Positions 44,901 through 52,852 of a stretch of 64,000 bases of DNA are shown here, piece by piece. The number at the start of each line of letters is the position of its first letter. The first letter of the stretch is position 1. Made by a program: the position numbers and the translations under genes. Where the stretch lies: contig CAWFEI010000010.1 of the NCBI GenBank assembly GCA_963814915.1, positions 121,432 to 185,431 on the forward strand. The letters are read 5' to 3'. Below the pieces are notes generated by a model. It did not search any database. It saw only the letters and a list, made by a program, of their open reading frames with translations, and was not told the DNA's origin. This DNA is from VRUE01 sp963814915. GTDB lineage: Bacteria > Actinomycetota > Thermoleophilia > Solirubrobacterales > 70-9.

Positions 44901-45539
44901 CGCTGAGATCGACCCCGGCGTCGGCAGCTGCTTCGTTGGCGGCAGTACGCCAGGTTTCGTATTGACAACCGGCCGCCGGCGCATCGACGCTGAGCCAGCC
45001 ATACACGTCCCCGTCGGCGCGCAGCTTCCCGTCAGCGAGATGTCCCCATAGGACTCCTCTTCATAGAAGGCGCTGACGGAATCGGCTGCCGTGAAGACCT
45101 CCGAACGGCTTTCCCCCGCCGACCATGGTTCGGCGGCTTCGCCGGAGAAAGCGAACAGCACCACGGCGGCCTTGCGCGGTCCCGGCGATATCGCCTGCGC
45201 CTGTGCATTCCGGTCCGTCCCCCGAACCGCGCCCACCAATCTGTCGCCGTGGAACTCTCCCGTGACGATGACCCGATCGCCCGGTTCCGCCGCGAGCTTG
45301 GTCGGCCGCAGCGCGATCTCCCGCTTGCCGGACCTCAGGCGGTACCTGGTGGTCGACTCGCCGCTGCGGAAGTCGGTGACCGTCGCCTGCAGCTTGCCCG
45401 AGCGCACGACGGCCGCCCGCGCCGGCTGGGCAAGGTGGCCGAGCGCGCAGGCGCACACGGCCCACGCGAGGATCGCGAGAACGAAAGGGGGGCCCGAGAG
45501 CCGATGCCGCTCAAACCCCTTGCCATGCTTCCGTTCCAT
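41976..45539 (-). CDS. secreted M11/M43-like zinc metalloprotease, multidomain, frameshifted
   Basis: The signal peptide and propeptide start at ATG 45539. A one-base shift near 45025 joins SYGDISLTG to VYGWLSVDAP. The zinc motif is TTIHELGHNLGLLHAGSW with the Met-turn region DPFDAMGNIAMRHNNGWNLAKLGI. Two fibronectin-III domains (both with YVVYAEDATGNRS), a very Gly-rich domain, a cadherin/VCBS-like domain and a basic tail follow. The last frame has no stop before 41608, deep inside the CAP gene; TAG at 41976 in another frame is the likely end. It is an exported protease of over 1,100 residues. Confidence 0.75.
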
Positions 45540-45628
45540 CTAGTCCCCGCGACAGCAGCCCGGCGTCAACGATCATCGGGCGCGTATAAGACAACCCAAT
45601 TCTACCGGGCTGCGGTGCTGGTGCGCCC

Positions 45629-46141
45629 TCAGGTGTCGGCGCCGGGGATCTCGTCTTCGGGCAGCTCGCCGTGGACGCGTTCCAGGTTTTCGAGGTCCAC
45701 GCGGTCTTGGCCGCGGCCGGCGAGGCGCTTGAAGCCGACGAGAGTGCGGAGCGAGGCGAAGGGAGCCGGCTCTCCCCCACGGTCGAGCTCTATCGCGCCC
45801 GCGGCGACTGTGTCGTAATCGAGCGGCGGCAAGCCGCCGCGCATGATGTCGACGATCCCGTGGCGGCTGCGCACCCTGAGGTGATGGGCGTCGTCGATGT
45901 TGGCCGGCTCGAGGCGCTTGCCGTCATGCAAACGGCTTGCTTCGATGCGCTCCAAGAAGCGATGGATGGCCTCGTCGGCCTCCGGCCCGTCGGGCACGAG
46001 CAGGTCGGAGTCCTTGGTCGCGCGCAGGTAGCCGTGCGCGATCACGCTGAAACCCCCGATCACCACGTAGGGAAGGTCGACGGCGTTGGCGTCGGCGACG
46101 ACGCCGTCGAGGTCAGGACCAGAGAGCTCGTCTTGGGGCAT
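45629..46141 (-). CDS. DUF6036/AbiEii-like nucleotidyltransferase
   Basis: 170 residues. LPYVVIGGFSVIAHGYLRATKDSDLLVP holds the GG-FS ... D-D nucleotidyltransferase pattern (~20-50), and the C-terminus has LRTLVGFKRLAGRGQDRVDLENLE. Such proteins serve as toxins in AbiE/MenT-like systems that modify tRNA. Its start lies inside the 3' end of a small upstream gene (29-base overlap), the layout of an antitoxin-toxin pair. A remnant of a paralogue is at 40414. Confidence 0.75.
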   Translation of the reverse strand: MPQDELSGPDLDGVVADANAVDLPYVVIGGFSVIAHGYLRATKDSDLLVPDGPEADEAIHRFLERIEASRLHDGKRLEPANIDDAHHLRVRSRHGIVDIMRGGLPPLDYDTVAAGAIELDRGGEPAPFASLRTLVGFKRLAGRGQDRVDLENLERVHGELPEDEIPGADT

Positions 46142-46334
46142 GGCCGGCCTTGACCGAGGCGACGAGCAGGGAAACGCCCTGCTGGGACAGCTTTTGGCCG
46201 AACGTGACGCGCTCGTCCATCGAGAGAGAAGCGGCGAACTCGGCTTCCTGGCGCGCCTCTTCCTCGTTTATCTTCGCCCACTCGGCCTCGTTGCCGGGGG
46301 CGAGGAGGGGCTTGTCGCGGGGACGCGTGGCCAT
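46113..46334 (-). CDS. small protein paired with the nucleotidyltransferase
   Basis: 73 residues from ATG 46334. It is charged and helical (EAEWAKINEEEARQEAEFAASLSMDERVTFGQKLSQQ) with no membrane segment. It overlaps the nucleotidyltransferase start by 29 bases, so it is the probable antitoxin. I do not recognise the family. Confidence 0.6.
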   Translation of the reverse strand: MATRPRDKPLLAPGNEAEWAKINEEEARQEAEFAASLSMDERVTFGQKLSQQGVSLLVASVKAGHAPRRALWS

Positions 46335-46550
46335 GGACCTACATCGTACGCCCGCCGGCGCCCGAAGCGGGTGGGTTGCAGCACTCATTGCGTGTCCTTC
46401 CTGTCGAACATGTCGGTCGTCACCGAGCATCGGGCGCATCTCCTCCGCTCCCGGGCGGGCGCACTTGTCACACCTGGAGATCTTGCGCCCGCCCTCCCGC
46501 GTCCGGGGATGCTTGTGACCGACACGCGCAGACGGGCGATTCCCGCCGGC

Positions 46551-46751
46551 TCAGCGGTGGTGGTTGCGCGGGGCGTGGGTGTCGACGCTGGCGCCGATGC
46601 CGATGCCGGCGAGCATGAAGAGGAGGAGGAAGACGGCCGCGATGATGTCGCCAGGGGCGTCGCGGAGGGTGAACGTCGCGACGACGAGCAGGCCGAGCGC
46701 AAGTGCGGTTAGAAGGAGTGAGGGCCTCATGCGATGCAGCATGGAATCCAT
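46551..46751 (-). CDS. small two-helix membrane protein
   Basis: 66 residues from ATG 46751: two hydrophobic segments (LLLTALALGLLVVATFTL and IIAAVFLLLFMLAGIGIGASV) and a His/Arg tail. It starts right after the stop of the next membrane-protein gene, so the two are one unit. The function is unknown. Confidence 0.6.
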   Translation of the reverse strand: MDSMLHRMRPSLLLTALALGLLVVATFTLRDAPGDIIAAVFLLLFMLAGIGIGASVDTHAPRNHHR

Positions 46752-46752
46752 G

Positions 46753-47004
46753 TTAGCCACCCAGCACGCGGTCGAGGACGAGAAGGAATGCGCTGGCGGC
46801 AGCGCCGATGAAAAAGCCGTATGCGGTCGCACGCTCAGTCTGCGCTTTGTCGGAGCCCCGCAGGATCGCGTAATAGCGAGCGGTTCCGGTGACGACACCG
46901 GTGCCGACGGCGATGAAGCTGAGGGCGTGGTCCACGCTGGCGGCAATGCCGCCGACGAGGGCTCCGATCATCGCGGCGGCTACTGCGGTCGAGTGTTCGT
47001 TCAC
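46753..47004 (-). CDS. small membrane protein
   Basis: 83 residues from GTG 47004 with AAGGAGGA about nine bases upstream, the best ribosome site in this area. Three hydrophobic stretches (AAMIGALVGGIAASV, LSFIAVGTGVVTGTA, GFFIGAAASAFLLVL) are seen. It is co-transcribed with the next small membrane protein. I see no known domain. Confidence 0.6.
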   Translation of the reverse strand: MNEHSTAVAAAMIGALVGGIAASVDHALSFIAVGTGVVTGTARYYAILRGSDKAQTERATAYGFFIGAAASAFLLVLDRVLGG

Positions 47005-47022
47005 TGCTGGTCCTCCTTCGGT

Positions 47023-47066
47023 CGGATGTAGTGGGCGTTCGCCCGAAAAGGCGCCCGCTACATCCG
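47023..47066. other. 15-bp hairpin upstream of the small membrane genes
   Basis: CGGATGTAGTGGGCG (47023-47037) pairs with CGCCCGCTACATCCG (47052-47066), one T-G wobble, 14-base loop. It lies ~20 bases upstream of the GTG at 47004, inside the probable leader. It may be a leader structure, a terminator of the gene upstream on the same strand, or the inverted ends of a tiny insertion. Confidence 0.55.
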
Positions 47067-47129
47067 AGACGGAGAGAACGTGAAAAGGGGACAGGCAGAA
47101 CGGCTCGGAGCCGGTGTGAGAAGCCCGGC

Positions 47130-47743
47130 TCAGCCGGTGGGGACGGGCTCGAGCTTCGGCGAGAGAGCGACTTCGAGCGCGGTCTTCGGGCTCGGGTCGT
47201 AGACCTCAACCTGGTAGTTGGCGCCGGGCTTGGCGAGGTAGACGCTGGTCGGGCTGGCGGGGTCTTGCCAGGCGCGGAAGCCGCCCGGCGCCTTGCGCAG
47301 CTTCGCGCCGCTGCGCTTGGCGCTGGACTTGAGGTCTGCGTAGGCGTGCGGCTCGCTGTAGGTGCCGATCGTCAGGTAGGCGGGCTTCGGGTCGCCCGGT
47401 TCGGCGCCGCCGGTCAGGTAGCGGACGTAGGTGCGGCCCGCCCCTCCCCCGCGGCTTTCGCGCCGACTTCGCTCAACTCCAGCTCGGCGCCGGGGCGCTC
47501 GCCGGCCCAGTAGATCGGGGCTTTGCTCGCGGCGGCGGCTTCGCCCAGCTCCGCCGCGCTGACGACGCGCGGCGCGCCCGGCGGCGCTTCAGCGGCTTCT
47601 TCGTCCCCTCCCCCGCTGCCGCCGGTGATCCAGACGACCACGGCGGCGATAAGCGCGATCACGAGGACGAGCAGCGCGGTGCGCAGGATGCGGAGGGAAC
47701 GTTGGGAGGCCGGGGGGTCTGTGGGGGTGGGGGTGTTGGTCAT
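47130..47743 (-). CDS. membrane-anchored protein (paralogue 1), frameshifted
   Basis: About 204 residues from ATG 47743. A short cytoplasmic N-terminus and one membrane segment (LRTALLVLVIALIAAVVVWI) are followed by an extracytoplasmic domain (PRVVSAAELGEAAAASKAPIYWAGERPG). A one-base shift near 47445 leads into YVRYLTGGAEPGDPKPAYLTIG, AWQDPASPTSVYLAKPG and YQVEVYDPSP. The paralogue at 50239-50841 has the same parts. A ~55-codon frame upstream (MIQDPRSAGRDHDLASRE...) ends on its ATG (ATGA). The function is unknown. Confidence 0.65.
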
Positions 47744-48113
47744 GGGCCTGGTCTTCCTTGGGAGGGGGTTAGGGGGATGCTGGGCATACCTTGGGCGACT
47801 GCGGCGGGGCGTTCAGCCGGACCGCCGCCGCATCGCCCGCGATGCGGCGGCTCGCGAGAGGCCAGATCGTGATCGCGTCCGGCTGAACGCGGGTCTTGAA
47901 TCATCGCGGCATCTCCTCCGCCATAAATGCTGCGGCTTCGCGGGCGGCGCAGAAGAGCCAGATTTCGACTGCTTGCCCGCTCCGCCTTGCGGCGCGTCCG
48001 GGGATGCCGCTGTGGGCGCAACCCTGTGGGGTCGGTGTTCCGCGGGGCGCGGCTGTGGTTGCGACCCTGGAAAGTTGGGCGGAATCCGGGCGGCACGGGG
48101 TAGAATCTGGCTC
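47744..48113. repeat. intergenic structured repeat, copy A
   Basis: This 370-base gap has no conventional gene. It holds a nested hairpin: outer TTCAGCCGGAC/GTCCGGCTGAA (47812-47822/47877-47887) around inner CCGCCGCATCGC/GCGATGCGGCGG (47825-47850). A second inverted repeat is GCGGCATC/GATGCCGC (47906-47913/48003-48010). CCTGTGGGGTCGGTGTT (48023-48039) is identical in copy C. In minus sense GCGGAGGAGATGCCGC (47906-47921) looks like a ribosome site plus ATG and would start the small frame that leads to the membrane protein. Confidence 0.65.
48101..48106 (+). promoter_or_regulatory. -10 element of the RelE module
   Basis: GGTAGAATC with TAGAAT at 48101-48106, eight bases before the GTG of the antitoxin gene. 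The MazF module has the same sequence at the same place. Transcription would start at or next to the start codon, so the message is probably leaderless. Confidence 0.55.
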
Positions 48114-48350
48114 GTGACCGCGAAGGAGAAACTGTTGGAGCGGGTGACCCGGCTCTCGGAGGACGAGGCCGAGGATACCCTGCGGCTGCTGGAGGGCCGC
48201 GAGGACCCGGTGGTCGCCGCCTTCCGCGACGCGCCCGAGGACGACGAGCCCTGGACCGCGGAGGACGAGGCGGCGGTGCGGGAAGCCGACGAGGATCCCG
48301 CGCCCTCAATCCCCCTTGAGGAGATCAAGCGCGAGTTCGGAATCGAGTGA
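48114..48350 (+). CDS. antitoxin of a RelE module
   Basis: 78 residues from GTG 48114. The N-terminus MTAKEKLLERVTRLSEDEAEDTLRLLE is nearly the same as in the antitoxin at 53170. The acidic C-terminus (DEPWTAEDEAAVREADEDPAP ... IPLEEIKREFGIE) should wrap the basic toxin. The stop overlaps the RelE start (GTGA). The N-terminal part probably dimerises and binds the promoter. Confidence 0.8.
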   Translation: MTAKEKLLERVTRLSEDEAEDTLRLLEGREDPVVAAFRDAPEDDEPWTAEDEAAVREADEDPAPSIPLEEIKREFGIE

Positions 48351-48613
48351 GTGGCGCCAGTTGGGGAGTCGTTCTTCGGCCAGCGGCCCGCAAGGATCTG
48401 CGCCGGTTGGATCCTCCCGTGCGCACGCGGGTCGTTCGCGAGCTTGAGCGGCTCGCCGCGCAAGGCCCTGCTCAAGAGCTGGTCAGGCTCAAGGGCCGCC
48501 CGGAGTGGCGGCTGCGGGTCGGGGATTGGCGCGCGATCGTCGAAGTCGACCGCGCGGCCAACACGATCCGCGTCAAGCGCGTGCTGCCGCGCGGGCGCGC
48601 CTACGAGCGCTGA
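48347..48613 (+). CDS. RelE/ParE family toxin
   Basis: 88 residues. VVLRPAARKDLRRLDPPVRTRVVRELERLA and VRLKGRPEWRLRVGDWRAIVEVDRAANTIRVKRVLPRGRAYER match the RelE fold, including the basic C-terminal strand and the Arg-Lys residues used for mRNA cleavage in the ribosome. It is coupled to the antitoxin gene by GTGA. The 170 bases after it (to 48787) hold another GCGGCATCTCCTCCGC motif at 48705-48720 and no gene. Confidence 0.85.
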   Translation: MSGASWGVVLRPAARKDLRRLDPPVRTRVVRELERLAAQGPAQELVRLKGRPEWRLRVGDWRAIVEVDRAANTIRVKRVLPRGRAYER

Positions 48614-48787
48614 GCGGCCGGCGGGGCTGGGCGTCCAGCTTGGCTGGTCGGTCGGCTCAGTCACCCGTCCTGGCCCGGTGTCGTCGAGTCGCCCCGCGCC
48701 TCGCGCGGCATCTCCTCCGCTCCGCCTCGGAGCGATGCGGCCGGGCTGCGAGAAGACGCGATAGGCGACGAGGAGGGCGGCAGGCGA

Positions 48788-49351
48788 TCAGTGCCGGCTC
48801 GCCGCGGCCAGCTCCTGCTCGAGCCCGGGCAGGCGATCGGCTTCGCCGGCGGCGACGAGCTTGCCGACCAGGGCGAGCATCCCGGCCGCGCGGACCCAGT
48901 CGGTGCCGAGCCGCTCGGCGAGTGCGGCGACCATCGCGTCGTGGCGCTCGACGCCCTGCGGCCCGGCGGCGAGGATCTCGACCGTCAGCAGGCGAACCGA
49001 GGGCGGGTCGGCGGCGAAGATCGCAAGTGCCGCACGCAGCGCGGCCCCCGCTTTCGCCGCCGGATCGCGCTCCTCTTCAGCCTCACGGTCGAGGGCCTCG
49101 AGCAGCCGTCCCAGCAACTCCTCGTGCGCGGCGAGCATGCACTCGCGCTTGCCCTCGAACTGCTTGTAGAAAGTGAGCGAGGAGACGCCGGCCCGCTTCG
49201 CCACCGCGACAACGGTCGCCTCGGCGTAGCCGACCTCCGCGCACTCCTCCGCCGTCGCCGCGACCAGCCGTTCGCGCTGGTTGCGGGAAACGACCTCCGC
49301 GGGGATCCCGTGGGAACCGGGCGGAAGGCGGAGGGATTTGGCGTCGGTCAT
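48788..49351 (-). CDS. TetR family regulator (copy 2)
   Basis: 187 residues. It agrees with the TetR at 39723-40289 except at scattered positions and at both ends (start MTDAKSLRLPPGSHGIPAE; tail LEQELAAASRH). The helix-turn-helix is AAVAKRAGVSSLTFYKQF-like (VVAVAKRAGVSSLTFYKQFEG). It is followed by repeat motif D and preceded by the HEPN gene. Two such close copies 9 kb apart, in the same orientation, imply a recent duplication. Confidence 0.88.
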   Translation of the reverse strand: MTDAKSLRLPPGSHGIPAEVVSRNQRERLVAATAEECAEVGYAEATVVAVAKRAGVSSLTFYKQFEGKRECMLAAHEELLGRLLEALDREAEEERDPAAKAGAALRAALAIFAADPPSVRLLTVEILAAGPQGVERHDAMVAALAERLGTDWVRAAGMLALVGKLVAAGEADRLPGLEQELAAASRH

Positions 49352-49363
49352 CGGGTCGATTAC

Positions 49364-49750
49364 TCAGTCGTCATCGCCGCTGCCCAGCATCGCTTCGACG
49401 GCGGCGAGGAAGTCGGCGGCTCCCTGCACGTAGCGCTCCGCTTCCTCCTCACTCGGGGTGACGGCGGAGTAGTCGCCGCCCTCGCGGGCGACCTGGGCGT
49501 GCTGGGCCGTGGTGAATAGGCCCGCATCGAAGGCGTCGGTGATGACGTATTTGATCCGGAAGAGGTTCCAGGTGCCGCGATGGCTGCGGGCGTTCTCGTC
49601 GTCCTCGGAGAGCGTCGCGCGGGCGGCGTAGAGCATCGAGTAGTAGGCGACGCTGACGGCGACGCCACGGTGGCCGGCGGCGAATGCCTCGCGCGCGGCC
49701 GCCAGCCGATCGCGGGCCTGGTCGATGAACTCCTCCGAGCGGGGGCTCAC
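49364..49750 (-). CDS. HEPN domain protein
   Basis: 128 residues from GTG 49750, overlapping the MNT gene stop (GTGA). SVAYYSMLYAARATLSEDDENARSHRGTWNLF is the HEPN core helix pair. HEPN proteins act as RNases and are silenced by their MNT partner, which adds AMP to them. The Tyr-rich AVSVAYYSM segment fits. The catalytic Rx4-6H reading (via SHRG) is not fully certain. Confidence 0.8.
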   Translation of the reverse strand: MSPRSEEFIDQARDRLAAAREAFAAGHRGVAVSVAYYSMLYAARATLSEDDENARSHRGTWNLFRIKYVITDAFDAGLFTTAQHAQVAREGGDYSAVTPSEEEAERYVQGAADFLAAVEAMLGSGDDD

Positions 49751-50193
49751 GCCGCTCCCCGCGCCTGCTCGCCGTAGTCCGGCAGGGCGTCGCCGTGGAG
49801 GATCAACTTGTCGCGATCGACCTCCTGGAAGAAGAAGTCGCGGATCGCCCTGCGCTCGCGGAGGAAGGCGGCGTCGTAGAAGCGCAGCGAGTAGTAGGGC
49901 GGGCTGTCGCCCTCCGCGGCGACCAGGGCTTCCCAGCGCGGGCGAAGCTCCCAGCTCGCCTCCCCGGCGTCGCGGCCGGGCGCGACGATCGCGATCATGT
50001 CGATGTCCGAGCGGCGGTCGTAGTGGGTCTCGGTCGGGTCGGCCTCGCCGCGGGCACGAGAGCCATAGAGCCAGACGGCAAGCAGGTCATCGCCGAGCTC
50101 GGCTTTCAGGCTCCCGAGCAGACGCTCGATCACCCGACGCTCGGTCTCGTTGAGCGCGGCAGCGGAGAGGGCGTCGTCGAGTTGCGTTGCCAC
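49747..50193 (-). CDS. MNT-type nucleotidyltransferase
   Basis: 148 residues from GTG 50193. The motif LYGSRARGEADPTETHYDRRSDIDMIAIV holds GSxxxG and DxD for metal and ATP. In HEPN/MNT systems it AMPylates and so neutralises HEPN. The gene order MNT then HEPN with a 4-base overlap is typical. Confidence 0.85.
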   Translation of the reverse strand: MATQLDDALSAAALNETERRVIERLLGSLKAELGDDLLAVWLYGSRARGEADPTETHYDRRSDIDMIAIVAPGRDAGEASWELRPRWEALVAAEGDSPPYYSLRFYDAAFLRERRAIRDFFFQEVDRDKLILHGDALPDYGEQARGAA

Positions 50194-50238
50194 ACCGGAA
50201 AGGATAGGCCGACACGCGCGGATGGGCGGCGCCGGCGC

Positions 50239-50841
50239 TCAGCCGGTGGGGACGGGCTGGAGCTTTGGCGAGAGGGCTACTTTGAGCGCTTGCTTCGGGG
50301 TCGGGTCGTAGACCTCCACCTGGTACTTGGCGCCGGGCTTGGCGAGGTAGACGCTGGTCGGGCTGTTGGGGTCCTGCCAGGCCATCGCCCCGCGCGGAGC
50401 CTTGCGCAGCTTCCGCCGCTGCGCTTGGCGTTGGCCTTCAGGCTGGCGAAGGCGTGGGGCAGCTTGTAGGTGCCGATCGTCAGGTAGGCGGGCTTGGGGT
50501 CGCCGGCCTCGGCGCCGCCGGTCAGATAGCGGACGTAGGTGCGGCTCGCTTCTCCCCCCGCGGCTTGCGCGCCGACTTCGCTCAGCTCCAGCTCGCGCCG
50601 GCCGCTCGCCGGCCCAGTAGATCGGTGGCGGGCTCGCCGAGGCCGCTTCGCTCAGCTCCTCCGGCGTGACGATTCGCGGCGCGCGGCGCTTCGGCGCCCG
50701 TTTCCTCGTCCTCTCCCCCGCTCCCGTCGCGATCCAGACGACGATCGCGGCGACCAGGAAGATGACGAGGACGAGCAGGGCGGTGCGCAGGGAGCGCTGG
50801 GAGCGCTGGGAGGAGGCGGGCTCGGCGGGCGTGTCGGTCAT
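50239..50841 (-). CDS. membrane-anchored protein (paralogue 2), frames shifted internally
   Basis: Start ATG 50841: MTDTPAEPASSQRSQRSLR, then the anchor TALLVLVIFLVAAIVVWIA, PRIVTPEELSEAASASPPPIYWAGERP, and the end AWQDPNSPTSVYLAKPGAKY and QVEVYDPTPKQALKVALSP. These parts match paralogue 1. Between ~50400 and ~50620 the one open frame reads Arg-rich nonsense, while another frame gives the expected YLTGGAE-like sequence, so there are two shifts that cancel. A small frame (FQNPRSARRDHGLV...) precedes it, as in copy A. Confidence 0.6.
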   Translation of the reverse strand: MTDTPAEPASSQRSQRSLRTALLVLVIFLVAAIVVWIATGAGERTRKRAPKRRAPRIVTPEELSEAASASPPPIYWAGERPARAGAERSRRASRGGRSEPHLRPLSDRRRRGRRPQARLPDDRHLQAAPRLRQPEGQRQAQRRKLRKAPRGAMAWQDPNSPTSVYLAKPGAKYQVEVYDPTPKQALKVALSPKLQPVPTG

Positions 50842-51042
50842 GGGGTGTGAATTCCTGTCAGGGGGTCAGGGGACCAGTGGACGGACCCTGGGCGGGGTCA
50901 TCGGGGCGTTCGGCCCGACCGGAATCGCATCGCTCCGCGCTGCGATTCCTCGCGAAAGACACCAGACCGTGATCGCGCCGGGCTGAACGCGGGTTTTGGA
51001 ATAAAGCCGCATGTGCTCCGCTCCCAGGGCGGCCGAGGAGAG
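50842..51042. repeat. intergenic structured repeat, copy B
   Basis: Same layout as copy A with changed sequence. Outer stem TTCGGCCCG/CGGGCTGAA (50909-50917/50979-50987, one G-U) surrounds inner GGAATCGCA/TGCGATTCC (50921-50929/50941-50949). The block CCAGACCGTGATCGCG after the inner hairpin and CTGAACGCGGGT are shared with A. The leader motif is degenerate here (51006-51021, 13 of 16 match). The right part of copy A, from GATGCCGC onward, is absent. Confidence 0.6.
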
Positions 51043-51252
51043 CTAGCCGCGACCGTTGCCGGCGGCGACCGGCTGGCGCTTCTCGATCAGGTGCTGGTAC
51101 TCCGCGGCCTTCTCGGTGTGGCCGAGTGAGACGAGCATCGCGGAGTCCATCGCCGCCGCCATGCCCTCGGCGCTTGTCAGGGGCAGGATGCCCCGCTCCG
51201 TGGCGATGAAGGCTCCGGTAGGGCCGTGGTAGTCGACGAAGGTACGTTTCAT
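51043..51252 (-). CDS. small protein coupled to the Fic gene
   Basis: 69 residues. Its ATG overlaps the Fic stop (ATGA). FVDYHGPTGAFIATERGILPLTSAEGMAAAMDSAMLVSLG is not a family I recognise. As the partner of a Fic/Doc protein it is a candidate antitoxin, although the usual order puts the antitoxin first and no inhibitory (S/T)xxxE(G/N) motif is clear. Confidence 0.55.
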   Translation of the reverse strand: MKRTFVDYHGPTGAFIATERGILPLTSAEGMAAAMDSAMLVSLGHTEKAAEYQHLIEKRQPVAAGNGRG

Positions 51253-51976
51253 GGTGACCCGGATTGTAGATCCTCCTGCTCGGCGGCGCGAATCCTCTCG
51301 GCCAGATAGGCAGCCAACGGCTCATAGCTCTGCCCAGCGCCGGTTCGGAGCGCCCGGCCGAGGTGCCATTGCTGTGCGGCGTAGTCGGGGAGGCTGACGA
51401 AAAGCGCACCGAGGCGGATCAGGGCGAACTGAAGCGCGACATAACAGGTGCGTCCGTTGCCGTCGCTCCAGGGATGCGCCGAGAGGAGCTTTGCATACAG
51501 TCGTGCGGCCGGAAAGGTCGCGTCGATCAAGCGAGACTCTCCGGAGCTCTCGGCTTCGGCGGCGGCGGCATTGAACTCCTCGCAGATCTTCCGCAAGCGC
51601 CGAGGGAGCTTCCGAGCCGCGGTCCCGCGGCCGGTCTTGTTGACCGGGGCGTCCTTCGTACCGGCCACGTATCCATAGGTCGTAACGGCGCGCCCGCTGC
51701 GCAAGTGGCCGGCGTCCTCGGGGAAGGCCGTTTCGAAGATGCGCCTGTGCCAGGCGCAGAGAGCTCGGGGGTCAGCGTCGCGTCCTCGAGGGCGAGCGCC
51801 ACCGCTTCGGCTGCCGCCACACCGACCCGGGCGCGGATCTCCTGCCAGGTCTCCGCCGGCGTGCGTCCGGGCGCTTGGTAGAAATCGGACTGGATCTCGC
51901 GGAACTGCTCGAAGGTCAGCCGGCGGCGGCCGTCGCGGCTGCTGGAACTGGCGAAGCGGTCGGAGCCGGGCGTCAT
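51249..51976 (-). CDS. Fic/Doc family protein, one frameshift
   Basis: Start ATG 51976: MTPGSDRF, then LTFEQFREIQSDFYQAPGR and a helical region. A shift near 51755 leads to LCAWHRRIFETAFPEDAGHLR, YGYVAG and the motif HPWSDGNGRTCY, a variant of HPFxxGNGR with Trp for Phe and Thr at the end. About 240 residues. It would AMPylate or phosphorylate a target. The missing base may be an error. Confidence 0.65.
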
Positions 51977-52138
51977 GGCGACACCTCGCATTCGCCTTGG
52001 GCGGCGGGAACTCGCATCTCGCGACGGTAGTCCAACCACCGGTCAGCGGGAGCCGCGAGCCATCTCCTGTCGAGGATTTCGGCCATCGCCCGGTCAGTGG
52101 CCGAAATCCTCGCGCAGGAGCGATCGCCGCGAGCGCCA

Positions 52139-52852
52139 TCATGAGAGCGGCGTGCCGGCGAGGCTGGCGACCTTCCACTCGCCGCCTTCGTTTGCCATCG
52201 GCATCGCCAGGACCGTGCCGCCGATGCCGGTGTAGATGACGAAGGAGCGCTCGCCCTCGACCCGCAGCGAGCCGACGTCGGCCTTTGCGGCTTCCGCCTT
52301 CATCGACTTCTTCGCCGCCGGGTTGGTCAGCTTTCCGAGGATCGCGGCGCAGCTCGTCTCTTCGATCTGCTTCGCCTGGGTGGCCAGTTTTTCGAACGAC
52401 TCGACGACCGACTTCGACATGTACTCGCAGGCGGCGGCCCAGTTGCCCTCGGCGCGGGCGTCGAGGAAGTTGTGCAGGGCGACCGCGGCGGCGTTGAACT
52501 CCTCCTCGCCGGCCTCGGCGCCGAATTCCTGCACGCTGTTGTCGCCACCCTTCTGGCGGAACTGCTGCGAGCCGCCGCCGGAGTCGTTGTGGGGCTTGGG
52601 GGTGAACTCGGCCGCTTCGCCCTTGCCCGAGGAGCCTTCCGATTCCCCCTCCCCGCCCTTGCCGCCCTTCGCCTCGCCCTGCTTGGAGCCGGCGTCTGCG
52701 GAGCCGCCTTGGGGCTGCGTCCGGTCGCCGGCTTCGGCGGAGGTCGAGCCGGAGCCCTCGCCGCCCCCGCCACCGCAGGCGGCGAGCCCGAAGGCGAGCA
52801 AGAGCGCGGCGAGGGGGACGTAGAGGGTGCGGTGGGATTTGGGGCTGGTCAT
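52139..52852 (-). CDS. lipoprotein
   Basis: 237 residues. The signal ends in a lipobox (LLAFGLAACGGG), so Cys ~26 is lipidated and the protein sits on the outer face of the membrane. A ~75-residue Gly/Ser/Glu-rich linker and a compact domain (FNAAAVALHNFLDARAEGNWAAACEYMSKSV ... TSCAAIL) follow, like DUF4878/lumazine-type helical-beta domains. The last part (RSFVIYTGIGGTVLAMPM) is strand-rich. It is the third envelope protein that starts next to a copy of the structured repeat. Confidence 0.75.
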   Translation of the reverse strand: MTSPKSHRTLYVPLAALLLAFGLAACGGGGGEGSGSTSAEAGDRTQPQGGSADAGSKQGEAKGGKGGEGESEGSSGKGEAAEFTPKPHNDSGGGSQQFRQKGGDNSVQEFGAEAGEEEFNAAAVALHNFLDARAEGNWAAACEYMSKSVVESFEKLATQAKQIEETSCAAILGKLTNPAAKKSMKAEAAKADVGSLRVEGERSFVIYTGIGGTVLAMPMANEGGEWKVASLAGTPLS

